From: Chloroflexota bacterium
GTDB lineage: Bacteria > Chloroflexota > Anaerolineae > DUEN01
Direction of reading: 5' to 3'
DNA length: 50,391 nt
Assembly (NCBI GenBank): GCA_013152435.1
Contig: JAADGJ010000049.1
Location: 1 to 50,391 of the forward strand
In this document: positions 8,181 to 17,541 of the stretch, one piece after another
Layout: the number at the start of each line of letters is the position of its first letter
How positions within the stretch are numbered: position 1 is the stretch's first letter
Position numbers and translations under genes: made by a program
The notes under the pieces: model-generated
The model's database searches: none
The model's input: only the letters and a program-made list of their open reading frames with translations
What the model was told of the DNA's origin: nothing

Positions 8181-9137
8181 ATGACTACTTTGGTTGATCG
8201 GTTGTTCCCTACCTCAAGCCGCCTGAGGCGACAGGAGGCGCTTACCGCGTATGCTCTTATCTCACCCTGGCTGATTGGGTTCATCTGGTTCACGGCCATC
8301 CCCATGGGGATCGCCATCTACCTGTCGCTCACCAAGTATCAGATCATCAGCCCGCCCGAGTGGGTAGGACTCTCAAATTTCACCAAGCTTTTCCAGGATC
8401 AACGCTTCCGGGTCGCGTTGTTCAACACGGCCTTCTACGCGGGTATCTCCGTGCCCCTGTACCTGGTCGCCTCCTTTGTGGCTGCGCTGGCCATGAACCT
8501 GAAGATCCGGGGCATCCGCTGGTATCGGACGATCTTCTACCTGCCGTCGATCACCCCGGCCGTGGCCAACGCGATGCTCTGGCTGTGGATCTTTAACCCT
8601 CAGTGGGGGTTGGCGAACTCGGTCCTGAAGTTCTTCGGCATCCCGACCCAGGATTGGCTGCTTGATCCCAAGCTCAGCAAGCCGTGTCTGATCTTCATGG
8701 GGTTGTGGGGGATCGGCCCTACCATGATCATTTTCCTGGCCGGCCTGCAGAACATACCCGAGCAGTTGTACGAGGCGGCGATGATCGATGGGGCGGGGCA
8801 ATGGGCGCGCTTCCGCAACGTCACGCTTCCCATGCTCTCCCCGGTGACCTTTTTCAACCTGATCATGGGCATCATCAACGCCTTCCAGATCTTCACTACC
8901 GCCTACATCATGACGACCGGCGGCGCGGGAGGCGAACGCTCTTATGGCGTAGGAGGGGTTCTGGATTCGCTGCTCTTCTACGTGTTGTACCTCTGGCAGA
9001 ACGCTTTTGAGTTCTGGCGGATGGGATACGCTGCTGCCATGGGATGGGTGTTGTTGTTCATCATTCTGGTTCTGACCTATATCCAGTTTAAGCTGGCAGA
9101 GCGCTGGGTCTACTACGAAACGGAACAGGGAGGATAG
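8181..9137 (+). CDS. Sugar ABC transporter permease (MalF/UgpA type)
   Basis: This 318-residue integral membrane protein has six predicted transmembrane segments and the binding-protein-dependent transport domain. The EAA loop is visible as EQLYEAAMIDGAGQWARFRN, the site that contacts the ATPase. The ATG at 8181 has GGAGG at 8171-8175; the frame is open further upstream inside the binding-protein gene but that part is not permease-like. It pairs with the MalG-type permease downstream to form the channel for the imported sugar. Confidence 0.93.
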   Translation: MTTLVDRLFPTSSRLRRQEALTAYALISPWLIGFIWFTAIPMGIAIYLSLTKYQIISPPEWVGLSNFTKLFQDQRFRVALFNTAFYAGISVPLYLVASFVAALAMNLKIRGIRWYRTIFYLPSITPAVANAMLWLWIFNPQWGLANSVLKFFGIPTQDWLLDPKLSKPCLIFMGLWGIGPTMIIFLAGLQNIPEQLYEAAMIDGAGQWARFRNVTLPMLSPVTFFNLIMGIINAFQIFTTAYIMTTGGAGGERSYGVGGVLDSLLFYVLYLWQNAFEFWRMGYAAAMGWVLLFIILVLTYIQFKLAERWVYYETEQGG

Positions 9138-9141
9138 AGGG

Positions 9142-10059
9142 ATGGTCACTGAGGCTGCCGCGGAAGCCAAAAGCGCAAGACGTGAGCAGGGATGGCTGGA
9201 TCGGATATGGACGGCGAAGACCAAAAGGGTGCTAAAGGAGCTGATTGCTCACCTGTGCCTGATCCCCATCTCGATCACGATGTTGATCCCGCTTCTCTGG
9301 CTGTTCAGCACCTCGCTCAAGCCAAAGGGGATGGTCTTCACCTATCCGCCCCAATTGATCCCCAATCCTGTGCGCTGGCAGAATTATCCAGAGGCTCTGA
9401 CCGTCTTGCCCTTTCACATCTTCTTCCGCAATACGATGATCATCGTCGTCGCCCGGGTGACCGGGCAGATCCTGGTCTCCACGATGGTGGCGTATGCCTT
9501 CGCCCGGTTGCGATTCCCGGGGCGGAACTTCCTCTTCTGGATGGTGCTGATCAAGATGATGCTCCCGGGCTCTGTGACGTTGGTGCCTGAGTACGTCATG
9601 TTCAACAAGCTCGGGTGGATCAATACGTTCCTCCCGCTGACCGTGCCCGCGTGGCTGCCAGGCTGGTATAGTTCCTCATTCTACATCTTCTTATGTCGGC
9701 AATTCTTTATGGGGATCCCAGCGGAATTAGACGACGCGGCCAAGATAGATGGGGCCAGTCATCTGCGCATCTGGTGGCAGATCATCCTCCCCCTGTCCAA
9801 ACCCGTGGTCACGACGGTGGGGATCTTCTCCTTCATGATCGCGTGGAACGACTTCATGGGTCCCTTGATCTATATCCAGAAGATGAACCTGCGCCCGCTG
9901 GCTCTGGGCCTGCAATCCTTCCAGGGAGCGTTCACCACGGAGTGGCACTGGCTGATGGCTGCCTCGACGACGATGGTCGTCCCGGTCATCTTCCTCTTCT
10001 TTGCGGCCCAGCGCTACTTCCTGCAGGGCATCACGATGAGCGGGATCACGGGAAGGTAA
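9142..10059 (+). CDS. Sugar ABC transporter permease (MalG/UgpE type)
   Basis: The 305-residue product has six transmembrane segments and the EAA loop AELDDAAKIDGASHLRIWWQ. The start lies four bases after the previous stop, with AGGATAGAGG as the ribosome site, so the two permeases are translationally linked. The C-terminal FAAQRYFLQGITMSGITGR is the usual end of this family. It forms the second half of the membrane channel for the sugar captured by the Tat lipoprotein. Confidence 0.94.
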   Translation: MVTEAAAEAKSARREQGWLDRIWTAKTKRVLKELIAHLCLIPISITMLIPLLWLFSTSLKPKGMVFTYPPQLIPNPVRWQNYPEALTVLPFHIFFRNTMIIVVARVTGQILVSTMVAYAFARLRFPGRNFLFWMVLIKMMLPGSVTLVPEYVMFNKLGWINTFLPLTVPAWLPGWYSSSFYIFLCRQFFMGIPAELDDAAKIDGASHLRIWWQIILPLSKPVVTTVGIFSFMIAWNDFMGPLIYIQKMNLRPLALGLQSFQGAFTTEWHWLMAASTTMVVPVIFLFFAAQRYFLQGITMSGITGR

Positions 10060-10090
10060 CCCCGAGCACGATCGATCCCCGTTTCCAGGT

Positions 10091-10134
10091 GGAGCGTCGG
10101 GTATGATGTCATCTCCCATCAGGCCCGGCGCTCC
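10091..10134 (+). terminator. Stem-loop after the ABC transporter genes
   Basis: GGAGCGTCGGG (10091-10101) pairs with CCCGGCGCTCC (10124-10134), 11 bp with one G-U pair. There is no T run, so it may be an mRNA-stabilising or weak termination hairpin. Confidence 0.45.
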
Positions 10135-10183
10135 ATAGTTCATGCTCCCGATTCCCCCGATCTCATCCTGCGAGAGGGATTTC

Positions 10184-11674
10184 ATGCCCGACGTTTTGTA
10201 TATTCACCCGACCAAATACGGCATCGCGACCCGGGGGCGAAGGATCAGCACCCCATATCCCATCATGCCCATGGGGATCATCCCCCTATCGAACCTGCTG
10301 CGCGAGGAGGGGCTGTCGGTCGTCGGCTTGAACTACCCCCTGGAGCTTCGCATAGACCGTTCCTTCCTTCTGGGGCGATGGGTGGCCTCCCAGGAGGGGG
10401 TTCGGCTGATCCTGATGGACTTGCATTGGTACGAGCACTCCTATGGGGTGATGGAGATCGCTCAGATCTGCCGTCAGCTCCACCCGGAGGCATGGATCCT
10501 GGTGGGTGGGTTCACCGCGTCCCTGTACGCCAGGGAGATCCTCGAGAACTTCCCTCAGATCGACTTTGTGATCCGGGGGGATGCTGAGGTGCCGCTGCGC
10601 ATGATCGCCACGCGTTTGGGTCGCCGTTCCTCCGCGTTGCCGGACCTCTCGGACGTTCCCAACCTCTCCTACCGGGAGAGTGGCCGGATCGTGGAGAACG
10701 CCTTGACGTATCGCGCCGACGGGGAGATGCTCGACCGGCTGAACTTCGTGGACCTCGACTTCCTGGAGCACGCCGATCGATATGGCGAGCTTCAGTTCGT
10801 GGCGACCATGTTGACTGCCTCATCGCCCAGGCCGATGCGGGGGCACTGGCTGAGCATCGGCCGGGGATGTCACTTCGACTGTTCCTATTGCGGCGGGGGG
10901 GCGCGAGTGCACAAGGCCATCGCCGGCCGGGAGCAGCTCGTCCTCCGATCCGTGGAGGGTGTCGTGGAGGACATCCAGCGGCTGCAGCGGATGGGGGTCG
11001 ATCAAGTATCCTTCTCCCTGGATCCCGCCATCCTCGGCGAGGCGTACTGGACGCGCCTGTTCTCCGAGATCCGCAACCGGGGCATCCGGATCGGGATATA
11101 CAATGAGTTCTTCCAGCTTCCCAGCAAGGAGTTCATTGACGAGCTCGTGCAGACTGTGGACATCACTCGCTCGGAGCTGGCGTTTAGCCCCTTGTCCGGG
11201 TCGGAGCCGGTGCGCCGCCTCAACGGCAAGTTCTACACCAACCGAAAGCTGCTCCGGACGCTCTCGCTCTTGAAGAGACACGAGGTGCCCATCTACATCT
11301 ACTTCTCCCTCAATCTACCGGGCGAGGACGAGAGAGCCTTCAGGAGGACCCTGGACCTGGCCAGACGTATTGGGCATCTCTATCCCTCCCACCTGTTGAA
11401 GATGATCAACATGTGTCACACCGTCGATCCCTGCTCTCCCATGAGTCACGATTCCCGACAGTATGGCATCGAGGTGAGCTTCCAGAGCTTCATGGACTAT
11501 TACACCTACTGTCGCTCCGCCTCCACCGAGCAGTCCAGCCTGGATCAGGAGCAGTTTCGAGGCTTCTGGCTCCGTGATGATCAGAAGAGATCGCTGGAGG
11601 ACATGGCCAATCGGTGGGAGGCGTTCCGGGCGAATGCGAAGTTCCTCTGCTATCCTGTACCCCGTGCCTGGTAG
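10184..11674 (+). CDS. B12-binding-type radical SAM protein
   Basis: The 496-residue product opens with a cobalamin-binding-like Rossmann region (residues 1-150, with PYPIMPMGIIPLSNLLREEG and ILVGGFTASLY). A radical SAM domain follows, with the 4Fe-4S motif GRGCHFDCSYCGGG (Cys229, Cys233, Cys236). The DxHxxG cobalamin motif is not seen, so the N-terminal domain may bind B12 base-off differently or not at all. These proteins do methylations, ring contractions and other radical reactions; the substrate is unknown. ATG 10184 is preferred over an upstream frame extension because of GAGAGG just before it. It is followed after 14 bases by a uroporphyrinogen-decarboxylase-family gene, suggesting a joint pathway. 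Confidence 0.85.
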   Translation: MPDVLYIHPTKYGIATRGRRISTPYPIMPMGIIPLSNLLREEGLSVVGLNYPLELRIDRSFLLGRWVASQEGVRLILMDLHWYEHSYGVMEIAQICRQLHPEAWILVGGFTASLYAREILENFPQIDFVIRGDAEVPLRMIATRLGRRSSALPDLSDVPNLSYRESGRIVENALTYRADGEMLDRLNFVDLDFLEHADRYGELQFVATMLTASSPRPMRGHWLSIGRGCHFDCSYCGGGARVHKAIAGREQLVLRSVEGVVEDIQRLQRMGVDQVSFSLDPAILGEAYWTRLFSEIRNRGIRIGIYNEFFQLPSKEFIDELVQTVDITRSELAFSPLSGSEPVRRLNGKFYTNRKLLRTLSLLKRHEVPIYIYFSLNLPGEDERAFRRTLDLARRIGHLYPSHLLKMINMCHTVDPCSPMSHDSRQYGIEVSFQSFMDYYTYCRSASTEQSSLDQEQFRGFWLRDDQKRSLEDMANRWEAFRANAKFLCYPVPRAW

Positions 11675-11688
11675 CCAAGGAGCGCGCC

Positions 11689-12699
11689 GTGGACAGCCGA
11701 GAGCGTGTGCGTCGGACCTTGCTGTTTCAGACGCCGGACCGGGCTCCCCGGGAGTTGTGGACGTTGCCCGGTATCGAGATGTTTCGTCAGGAGGAGCTGA
11801 CGGCCATGCTGGAGCGCTTCCCCCCTGACTTCGCCTCTCCCGATGTTACCTACGGGCGGGGGGAGCGCGAGCGCGGCGAGCCAGCCGTGGTCGGGACCTA
11901 TGTGGATGCCTGGGGGTGTCCCTTCACCGTGGCCGAGCCTGGCGTCGTCGGCGAGGTGAAGGACCCGCCTCTGGCCGATTGGTCGCAGTTGGATCGTCTC
12001 CGGCCTCCTTACGAAATCCTGGAGAACGCCGACTTCAGCCGGGTGAATGCGTCCTGTGCCGCCACCGATCGGTTCGTCAAAGCGGGCACGACGATCCGGC
12101 CCTTCGAGCGGATGCAGTTCCTGCGCGGCACCGAGAATCTGATGATGGACCTGGGGTGGGGGGTGCGGGAGGTCTACCGGCTGCGGGATATGGTGCACGA
12201 GTTCTTCCTGCGTGAGCTGGAGATGTGGACCCGGACGGATGTGGACGGCATCTCCTTCATGGATGACTGGGGAGCACAAAAGGGTCTGCTGATCTCGCCC
12301 GGGATGTGGCGGGAGTTCTTCAAGCCCCTCTATGCGGAGTACTGTCGCCTGATCCACGGTGCGGGGAAGTTCGCCTTCTTCCACTCCGATGGCGACATCA
12401 CGGACATTTACCCGGATCTGATCGAGATCGGGATTGACGCGCTGAACTCGCAGTTGTTCTGCATGGATATCGAGGAGCTGGGGCGTCTGTACCGGGGGAA
12501 GATCACGTTCTGGGGGGAGATCGATCGCCAGGCCATCCTCCCGTTCGGCACCGTTGAGGATGTGCGTCAGGCGGTACGGCGTGTACGTCGGGCCCTGGAC
12601 GATGGGCGCGGGGGCGTGATCGCCCAGTGCGAGTGGGGCATCAACGTGCCGGCGGAGAATGTCGCGGCCGTGTTCGAGGCGTGGATGGAGCCGCTTTGA
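11689..12699 (+). CDS. Uroporphyrinogen decarboxylase family protein (methyltransferase-like)
   Basis: The 336-residue product has the URO-D fold: DSRERVRRTLLFQTPDRAP at the start, GISFMDDWGAQKGLLISPGM in the middle, FAFFHSDGDITDIYPDLIEIG and a C-terminal GGVIAQCEWGINVPAENV. True HemE carries an N-terminal PxWxMRQAGR-type motif, absent here. This places it with the MtaA/MtbA-like or uncharacterised branch, several members of which move methyl groups to or from corrinoids. The GTG at 11689 has AAGGAG at 11677-11682. Close coupling to the radical SAM gene supports a cobamide- or methyl-related function, which remains inference. Confidence 0.88.
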   Translation: MDSRERVRRTLLFQTPDRAPRELWTLPGIEMFRQEELTAMLERFPPDFASPDVTYGRGERERGEPAVVGTYVDAWGCPFTVAEPGVVGEVKDPPLADWSQLDRLRPPYEILENADFSRVNASCAATDRFVKAGTTIRPFERMQFLRGTENLMMDLGWGVREVYRLRDMVHEFFLRELEMWTRTDVDGISFMDDWGAQKGLLISPGMWREFFKPLYAEYCRLIHGAGKFAFFHSDGDITDIYPDLIEIGIDALNSQLFCMDIEELGRLYRGKITFWGEIDRQAILPFGTVEDVRQAVRRVRRALDDGRGGVIAQCEWGINVPAENVAAVFEAWMEPL

Positions 12700-12708
12700 G
12701 CGGAGGAT

Positions 12709-13992
12709 TCACTCGCCGGACGGCTCGCCTATCGTGCTTTGCAGGAAGTCGATCATGCGCCAGAAAGCGGCGGTCACCTGTGGCGTTGGGTTCCAGGTGT
12801 TCAGATAGTGCGACGTGTCCTCGTACAGGATCAGATCGTGAGGAACGTTCGCATCAGCCAGCGCCTGTGCGAAGCGGACCGATTGATTGTAGGGGATCAC
12901 CCGGTCGGCCGTGGTGTGCACCACTAGCGTGGGGGGCATGTGTCGGGCGAAGAAAGCCGGTGAGTATTGCATGAACCGCTCGGGATGGCGATCGGGGCGC
13001 CCGATTGCGGCGATGGCGGCATCATATGGCGGCGGGATCTCCAGCGTCTCGTCGTACAGGGCCTGCACCCCCAGAAAGGCGTCGCTGATCCCGCCTACGG
13101 TGATGACCGCCTTGATCTCCGGCATGTCCGGTAGCACCTGGTAGAAATACAGGGTGCTGAAGCTGCCGGCCAGCACGGCCATCCGATCCGGATCGGCGGC
13201 CGGAGTTAGTCGGCCGGCGCGCAGGAGCGTGACCGCTTGCAGGAGATCCAACGCGTGGGCCTGGATATCCAGCCCGCGGGCGGCGACGGGGGCGACGAAG
13301 AGGACGGTGAATCCCTGGCTGGCGAAGGCCACCGCGGCCGGCTCCCAGTGTGGCTCGTAGCTGGGGAAGGCGATCGCCAGCGTGGGGCCGGGCGTGCGTC
13401 TCCCGACGGGCTGGTAGATGCGGTCCACGGCGATCTCGGTCCCTGCTCGCTCGAACCGGAAGTCGATTCGCTCCGCCTCGACGTCGGGCGATGGAAACGT
13501 CCCTGTGACGATCGTGCGGCCGGTGATCGTCACGGGGATCTCGGCCGATAGCCGGATAGGGGGGCGCGGCGGCAGCGCAAAGTCGACGGCTTCCACGGTG
13601 GCTCCGGGGCGCACACGGATAGAAGGGGCGATGCGCATCCGATATCCCCACGCGGCGGCCAGTGGGACGTAGCGGCCGGCGGGGACGCCTGTGATCCGAT
13701 AGCGTCCATCGCCGTCGGTGGCATCGTGATACGTCTCGCCCGTTGCCTCGGCCACCAGCACGATCGCCCCCTCGATCGGCTGGCCCATCGTGTCCATCAC
13801 TCGCCCCGTTAGCCCTCCTCTCCCCTCCGACGGAACCGTGGGCTTTCCCCAGTGTTGAACGCGCCAGTGGCGGAAACGGAAATCGGCCACGTTGTACGCG
13901 CGCTGGCCGGTCGGCGTTTGCAGCGCGAGGAGGCCGGCGAGCGCCAGCACGGCCAACACGATTCCCATCCAGATGCCCCACCGCCTGATCAT
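12709..13992 (-). CDS. Membrane-anchored alpha/beta hydrolase with carboxypeptidase-regulatory-like domain
   Basis: The 427-residue product has an N-terminal hydrophobic anchor or uncleaved signal (residues 5-25). A carboxypeptidase regulatory-like beta-sandwich spans about 58-125 (GLTGRVMDTMGQPIEGA, TDGDGRYRITGVPAGRY). An alpha/beta hydrolase domain follows (about 185-425). The catalytic triad is visible: Ser277 in AGSFS, Asp363 in TADRVIP, His395 in DTSHYL. The nucleophile elbow lacks the second Gly of GxSxG. This is the dienelactone-hydrolase/prolyl-oligopeptidase-like class, acting outside or at the outer face of the membrane. The start at 13992 follows GGAGGG; the frame is open upstream but that sequence is not protein-like. 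It converges with the URO-D gene with 9 bases between. Confidence 0.85.
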   Translation of the reverse strand: MIRRWGIWMGIVLAVLALAGLLALQTPTGQRAYNVADFRFRHWRVQHWGKPTVPSEGRGGLTGRVMDTMGQPIEGAIVLVAEATGETYHDATDGDGRYRITGVPAGRYVPLAAAWGYRMRIAPSIRVRPGATVEAVDFALPPRPPIRLSAEIPVTITGRTIVTGTFPSPDVEAERIDFRFERAGTEIAVDRIYQPVGRRTPGPTLAIAFPSYEPHWEPAAVAFASQGFTVLFVAPVAARGLDIQAHALDLLQAVTLLRAGRLTPAADPDRMAVLAGSFSTLYFYQVLPDMPEIKAVITVGGISDAFLGVQALYDETLEIPPPYDAAIAAIGRPDRHPERFMQYSPAFFARHMPPTLVVHTTADRVIPYNQSVRFAQALADANVPHDLILYEDTSHYLNTWNPTPQVTAAFWRMIDFLQSTIGEPSGE

Positions 13993-14209
13993 GTGTCCCT
14001 CCGGGGCTTTCTCCCACCCGGGATTATAACATCGGGGAAGGGGTGGACAAGCCGTTCCCCCAGGAGCCGATCGGATTCGCTCGCTTGTGTCCAAATCTCG
14101 TAAGAGAATCGTGACGGGAGGGTGATATCGTGGCTGTACGGTAGCCATTGGCGGGATCCCAGCGCCTCTGTGCTCCCGGGGTCCTCGCTCGCATCAGGGG
14201 GAGGGGGGC

Positions 14210-15022
14210 ATGCCTGTCGATCGCGATGCGATGTTCCGAGGGCTTGTTGCCTGTTTCGTGCTCGCGGCCGTGCTTATCGTGCCGATCACCGTCGGGACGC
14301 CGATGGCGGAGGCGGTTGGCGCCTGTGGCGACATCGTGATCAACGAGGTGAAATTTAAGCAGACCTCCACGAACGATCCCAATTACATCGGCGAGGATGA
14401 ATGGGTGGAGCTCTTCGTGGTCCGCGCCATTGACGAGCCCACCACGATCACCGTAGATGATTTGGAGACGAGCACCTCCGGTCGGTTCCGCCTCACGTTC
14501 ACGGTGAACAGCGCATCCGCAAACTCGTACATCATCGTGCACGATAACGAGTCGGCAAGTACCAGCGAGCCACTGCCTCCTCAGGCGACGGACGTACAGG
14601 AGTTCTTCGGGGCCGGCACCGATGCGGGCCTTCACCTCAACGACTCGGGAGACAACATCGTGCTCTTGATCGAGGGACAGGCCTGCGAGGAGGTTCATTG
14701 GGGTACTCGTGGATCAGGCTCCAATAGCAACCCGAATCCACCCGCGATCGTGTATGCCTTCGGATCGACGACCAACATTGGGGCGGGGGAAAGCATCCAG
14801 CGAAGCCCCAATGGGACTGGGGGGAACTGGTATCAGGCCGGGACGGGCGCCCCTGAGGTGGGGTATCCGACCACCATGGGATTCGACAACAACGCGGGTG
14901 TCGCCACGGCGGTGATCCTGCAGTCGCTCAGCGCCCATAGTGGCAATGGGGCCTGGGCTTACCCTCTGGTGGGGATCGCTTTCGCCCTCACGCTGGCCGT
15001 GGCCGGCAGGCGTCGGTGCTGA
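14210..15022 (+). CDS. Secreted lamin-tail-domain protein with C-terminal membrane anchor
   Basis: The 270-residue product has a signal peptide (hydrophobic core VACFVLAAVLIVPITV, cleavage near MAEAVGAC). An LTD (lamin tail) beta-sandwich follows: GDIVINEVKF, DEWVELFV, DLETSTSGRFRL, DSGDNIVLLI, EVHWG, ESIQRSPNGTGGNW. The end has a hydrophobic helix followed by GRRRC, like a sortase- or PEP-CTERM-type anchor though no LPxTG or PEP motif is present. LTD proteins bind DNA, nucleases or matrix in various settings; no enzyme domain is fused here. A purine-rich GGGGGAGGGGGG precedes the ATG. Confidence 0.8.
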   Translation: MPVDRDAMFRGLVACFVLAAVLIVPITVGTPMAEAVGACGDIVINEVKFKQTSTNDPNYIGEDEWVELFVVRAIDEPTTITVDDLETSTSGRFRLTFTVNSASANSYIIVHDNESASTSEPLPPQATDVQEFFGAGTDAGLHLNDSGDNIVLLIEGQACEEVHWGTRGSGSNSNPNPPAIVYAFGSTTNIGAGESIQRSPNGTGGNWYQAGTGAPEVGYPTTMGFDNNAGVATAVILQSLSAHSGNGAWAYPLVGIAFALTLAVAGRRRC

Positions 15023-15058
15023 CGCTTACATCTACCTCCCATCAGGGGTTTCAGGACC

Positions 15059-15095
15059 TCGGGGGACGCAGCGCTGCGTCCCCCGACCCCTTTTT
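15059..15095 (+). terminator. Intrinsic terminator after the LTD gene
   Basis: A perfect 28-base palindrome (TCGGGGGACGCAGC and its complement, centre at 15072/15073) is followed by CCCC and five T. It separates the plus-strand LTD gene from rsmI on the minus strand, whose stop codon it abuts. Confidence 0.85.
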
Positions 15096-15930
15096 ATCCC
15101 TCGGCGGTCATCTCCACAGCCATGCGATAGATCTCCCGGCGCGAGCGCCCGGTGAGCTTGCTCAGAGCGCGAGCGGCTGTGGATGGGGATACGCCCTCGT
15201 TCAGCAGGGTGGCCAACGCCGCCCGGACGCGTTCGTCCGGCCACGTCTGCTCGGCTGTCTCCTGAGGGGCTCCCCCGATGACCAAAGTGAACTCACCCCG
15301 TGGCTCCTCCGCCTCGAAATGCGCCAGCGCCTCCGTCACCCGACCTCGAAACACGGACTCGAAGCGTTTCGTCAGCTCCTCAGCGACGGCGATGGGGCGA
15401 TCGCCGAGCACCTCGGCGATATCCGCCAGGGATTGGCGCAGCCGGTGGGGGGCCTCATAGGCCACCAGGGTGCCCGGCTCCGTTGCTACAGACTGCAGCA
15501 GCCTGCGGCGCTCCGTCCCTCGCCGGGGGAGGAATCCCAGGAACAGAAAGCGATCTGTGGGGAGTCCGGAGATCACCAGCGCTGTCACGGCGGCCACAGG
15601 CCCAGGCACGGGAGTGACCTCATGGCCTGCCGCCAATGCGGCCTGGATCAGCTCGTACCCCGGATCGGACAGACCGGGCATCCCGGCCTCCGAGATCAGG
15701 GCTACATCCCCCTCATCCAGGGCGCGCAGAATCCGGTCCAGCTTGGCCAGCTTGTTATGCTCGAAATAGCTGGTGACCGGCGTGTGGATATCGAAGCGGG
15801 TGAGGAGCACGCGAGCCGTGCGTGTGTCCTCGGCGGCGATCAGGTTCACCTCTCGCAGGACGCGTACCGCCCGAAAGGTCATATCCTCTAAGTTGCCGAT
15901 GGGTGTGCCCACTACGTACAGGGTCCCCAC
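15094..15930 (-). CDS. rsmI: 16S rRNA (cytidine-1402-2'-O)-methyltransferase RsmI
   Basis: The 278-residue product methylates the ribose of C1402 in the decoding centre of 16S rRNA, using S-adenosylmethionine. It shows the full family signature: LYVVGTPIGNLEDMTFRAVR at the start, AAEDTRTARVLLTRF, ALISEAGMPGLSDPG, VTPVPGPVAAVTAL and the GLPTDRFLFLGFLPR segment, all in the tetrapyrrole methylase fold. A C-terminal winged-helix-like tail with STAARALSKLTGRSRREIY is present as in full-length RsmI. It starts 31 bases downstream of the orphan membrane-anchored gene, so the two may be co-transcribed. Confidence 0.97.
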   Translation of the reverse strand: MGTLYVVGTPIGNLEDMTFRAVRVLREVNLIAAEDTRTARVLLTRFDIHTPVTSYFEHNKLAKLDRILRALDEGDVALISEAGMPGLSDPGYELIQAALAAGHEVTPVPGPVAAVTALVISGLPTDRFLFLGFLPRRGTERRRLLQSVATEPGTLVAYEAPHRLRQSLADIAEVLGDRPIAVAEELTKRFESVFRGRVTEALAHFEAEEPRGEFTLVIGGAPQETAEQTWPDERVRAALATLLNEGVSPSTAARALSKLTGRSRREIYRMAVEMTAEG

Positions 15931-15961
15931 GTCTTATCCCCTTATGCCGCTCGGCGATCGG

Positions 15962-17305
15962 TTATGGGAAGGGACCGCCGACCAGCACGTAATCCCTTCG
16001 GCCGTCGGTGATGCGTGGCTCCGGCCACACGCCACTCCCGGGATCCGCTCCCATGTCCGGGAGCTGTTCCCGGATGCGTAGGACCACTTCCTCCAACGCG
16101 GCATCCCGGTCGTCCGGGTCGAGCCCCGGATAACGTCCCAGCCGCCAGTTGGTCAGCTCCAACCTCACCAATTCCAGCTCTACCTCGTCAGCTTCCAGGG
16201 GGTTGACGAGCTTGGCGGCTTGGTGGCGGAGCAGGATGAAGAGGCTGTTCTGGGCGATGGCCAGCGCCTCCTCGATTTCCGGCTCGCTGCCCTCCCACTC
16301 GGATACCAGCTGGATCCCAAAGTGGCCGCGCGCCGCCTGGAGCTTGACCAGAAGCCAGGCGACCTGCTCGGCGAGGAGGGTGACCCGCTGCCCGGCGGTG
16401 AGCTTTCCCGCCTGGGAGAGCTCCGTGTACCAGGTCACACGAGCCTGCTCTTCCCGTCGCAGGAACTCGGCGAGATCGGCGCGCTCCGGCCCCACGTCTC
16501 CTCCCTCCAGTGCGATCCATTGGTTGATCAGAGTGAGGGCGCGCCGTTGTCGTTCCAGCCGAAGACGCTCTAGATCGGGGTTCAGCGGCAGCGGGGCTGC
16601 CAGGGATGCGGCCATAGATCGCCGTGGCGTCTGCTGAGGGCGTAGATCCACATCCTCGCTCACGCGCATGCGTAACCGGTTCGCCTCCTTGGGGCCCTCG
16701 ATCTCGGCCACCAGGCGCGTCAGCCGCTCCAGGGCCTGTCGCCGTTGTACGGGCTGAAGGAGCGCACTGTAGCGGATCAGCGTCTCCGCCTGCTCCAGGC
16801 TCAGGGACAGCCCTACCTCGTCGCCGACAGTGAAACGGCCACGTGCGGCCGACAGTGACAGATCGAATCGGACGATGTCCGCCATGTCCGGGCCGAGGGC
16901 GGCCAGATCATGGGCGATCTGGAAGCAGAGGGAGGCATCTTCCCGTCTGTCCATCTCGATGAAGCGCTCTCCCACCAACTCCAGCAGGCCGCCGCGGGTG
17001 GCGTTGTCCAGGTCGGTCGCATAGATGACGATGGCGAAAGCGGTATCCGGCTCTCCGGCCTCTAGGGCCTTCCGGGCCGCCGCGTCGGAGGGGATTCCGG
17101 CCAGGGGCAGAAGCGCCAGATCGGGGCGTATTCGTTTCGCATCGATGACCTGGATCGGGTCTCTCCAGCCATGTATGGTGGCCGTCCGGTGGGCCAGATA
17201 GGCATACGCTACCAGGGATACGACTCCTGTGAGGAACAGGAAGATCGCCCCAGCAATGGAAAGGATCAGCAGCCATTTGCGAGCATGGTCGATGCGTCTC
17301 AGCAT
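15962..17305 (-). CDS. Membrane-anchored helical protein, unknown function
   Basis: The 447-residue product has one transmembrane segment near the N-terminus (residues 10-38) with a basic start (MLRRIDHARKW). The rest is predicted to be helical and charged, with Leu-rich amphipathic stretches resembling TPR- or HEAT-like helices at 70-210 and a long charged helix around 240-340. I do not recognise a domain. It ends in a short beta-like tail (RRDYVLVGGPFP). Its position upstream of rsmI is not informative about function. Confidence 0.7.
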   Translation of the reverse strand: MLRRIDHARKWLLILSIAGAIFLFLTGVVSLVAYAYLAHRTATIHGWRDPIQVIDAKRIRPDLALLPLAGIPSDAAARKALEAGEPDTAFAIVIYATDLDNATRGGLLELVGERFIEMDRREDASLCFQIAHDLAALGPDMADIVRFDLSLSAARGRFTVGDEVGLSLSLEQAETLIRYSALLQPVQRRQALERLTRLVAEIEGPKEANRLRMRVSEDVDLRPQQTPRRSMAASLAAPLPLNPDLERLRLERQRRALTLINQWIALEGGDVGPERADLAEFLRREEQARVTWYTELSQAGKLTAGQRVTLLAEQVAWLLVKLQAARGHFGIQLVSEWEGSEPEIEEALAIAQNSLFILLRHQAAKLVNPLEADEVELELVRLELTNWRLGRYPGLDPDDRDAALEEVVLRIREQLPDMGADPGSGVWPEPRITDGRRDYVLVGGPFP

Positions 17306-17458
17306 CCGGAAACCTCAGCGGCGATGACGTCAGAGAGCATGATGCAGTATACCATAGCGCGGAAAGGGGTGTCTATTCCAGGCAGGGTAGGGCTTGTATC
17401 CGGAGCGGGCCTTCCCTTCGCGAGCGTGGATCCGTTGGAGATGCAGGCCCTCGTTTGC

Positions 17459-17487
17459 TTGTCATTCATGCGTTCCTTTGCTATACT
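17459..17487 (+). promoter_or_regulatory. Promoter of the DUF6379-like gene
   Basis: TTGTCA (17459-17464) and TATACT (17482-17487) are 17 bases apart. The leader contains a GGGGCG/CGCCCC hairpin around 17496-17515 followed by TTTG, then an AGGAGGGG ribosome site. Confidence 0.65.
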
Positions 17488-17541
17488 TGCGAGAAGGGGC
17501 GGCGTGTCGCCCCTTTGATCTGTATTAGGAGGGGTGATCTT

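Noticed and set aside
11689-12699. True uroporphyrinogen decarboxylase (hemE)
   Set aside because: The N-terminal arginine motif of HemE is missing and the neighbours are not haem genes, so only family membership is claimed.
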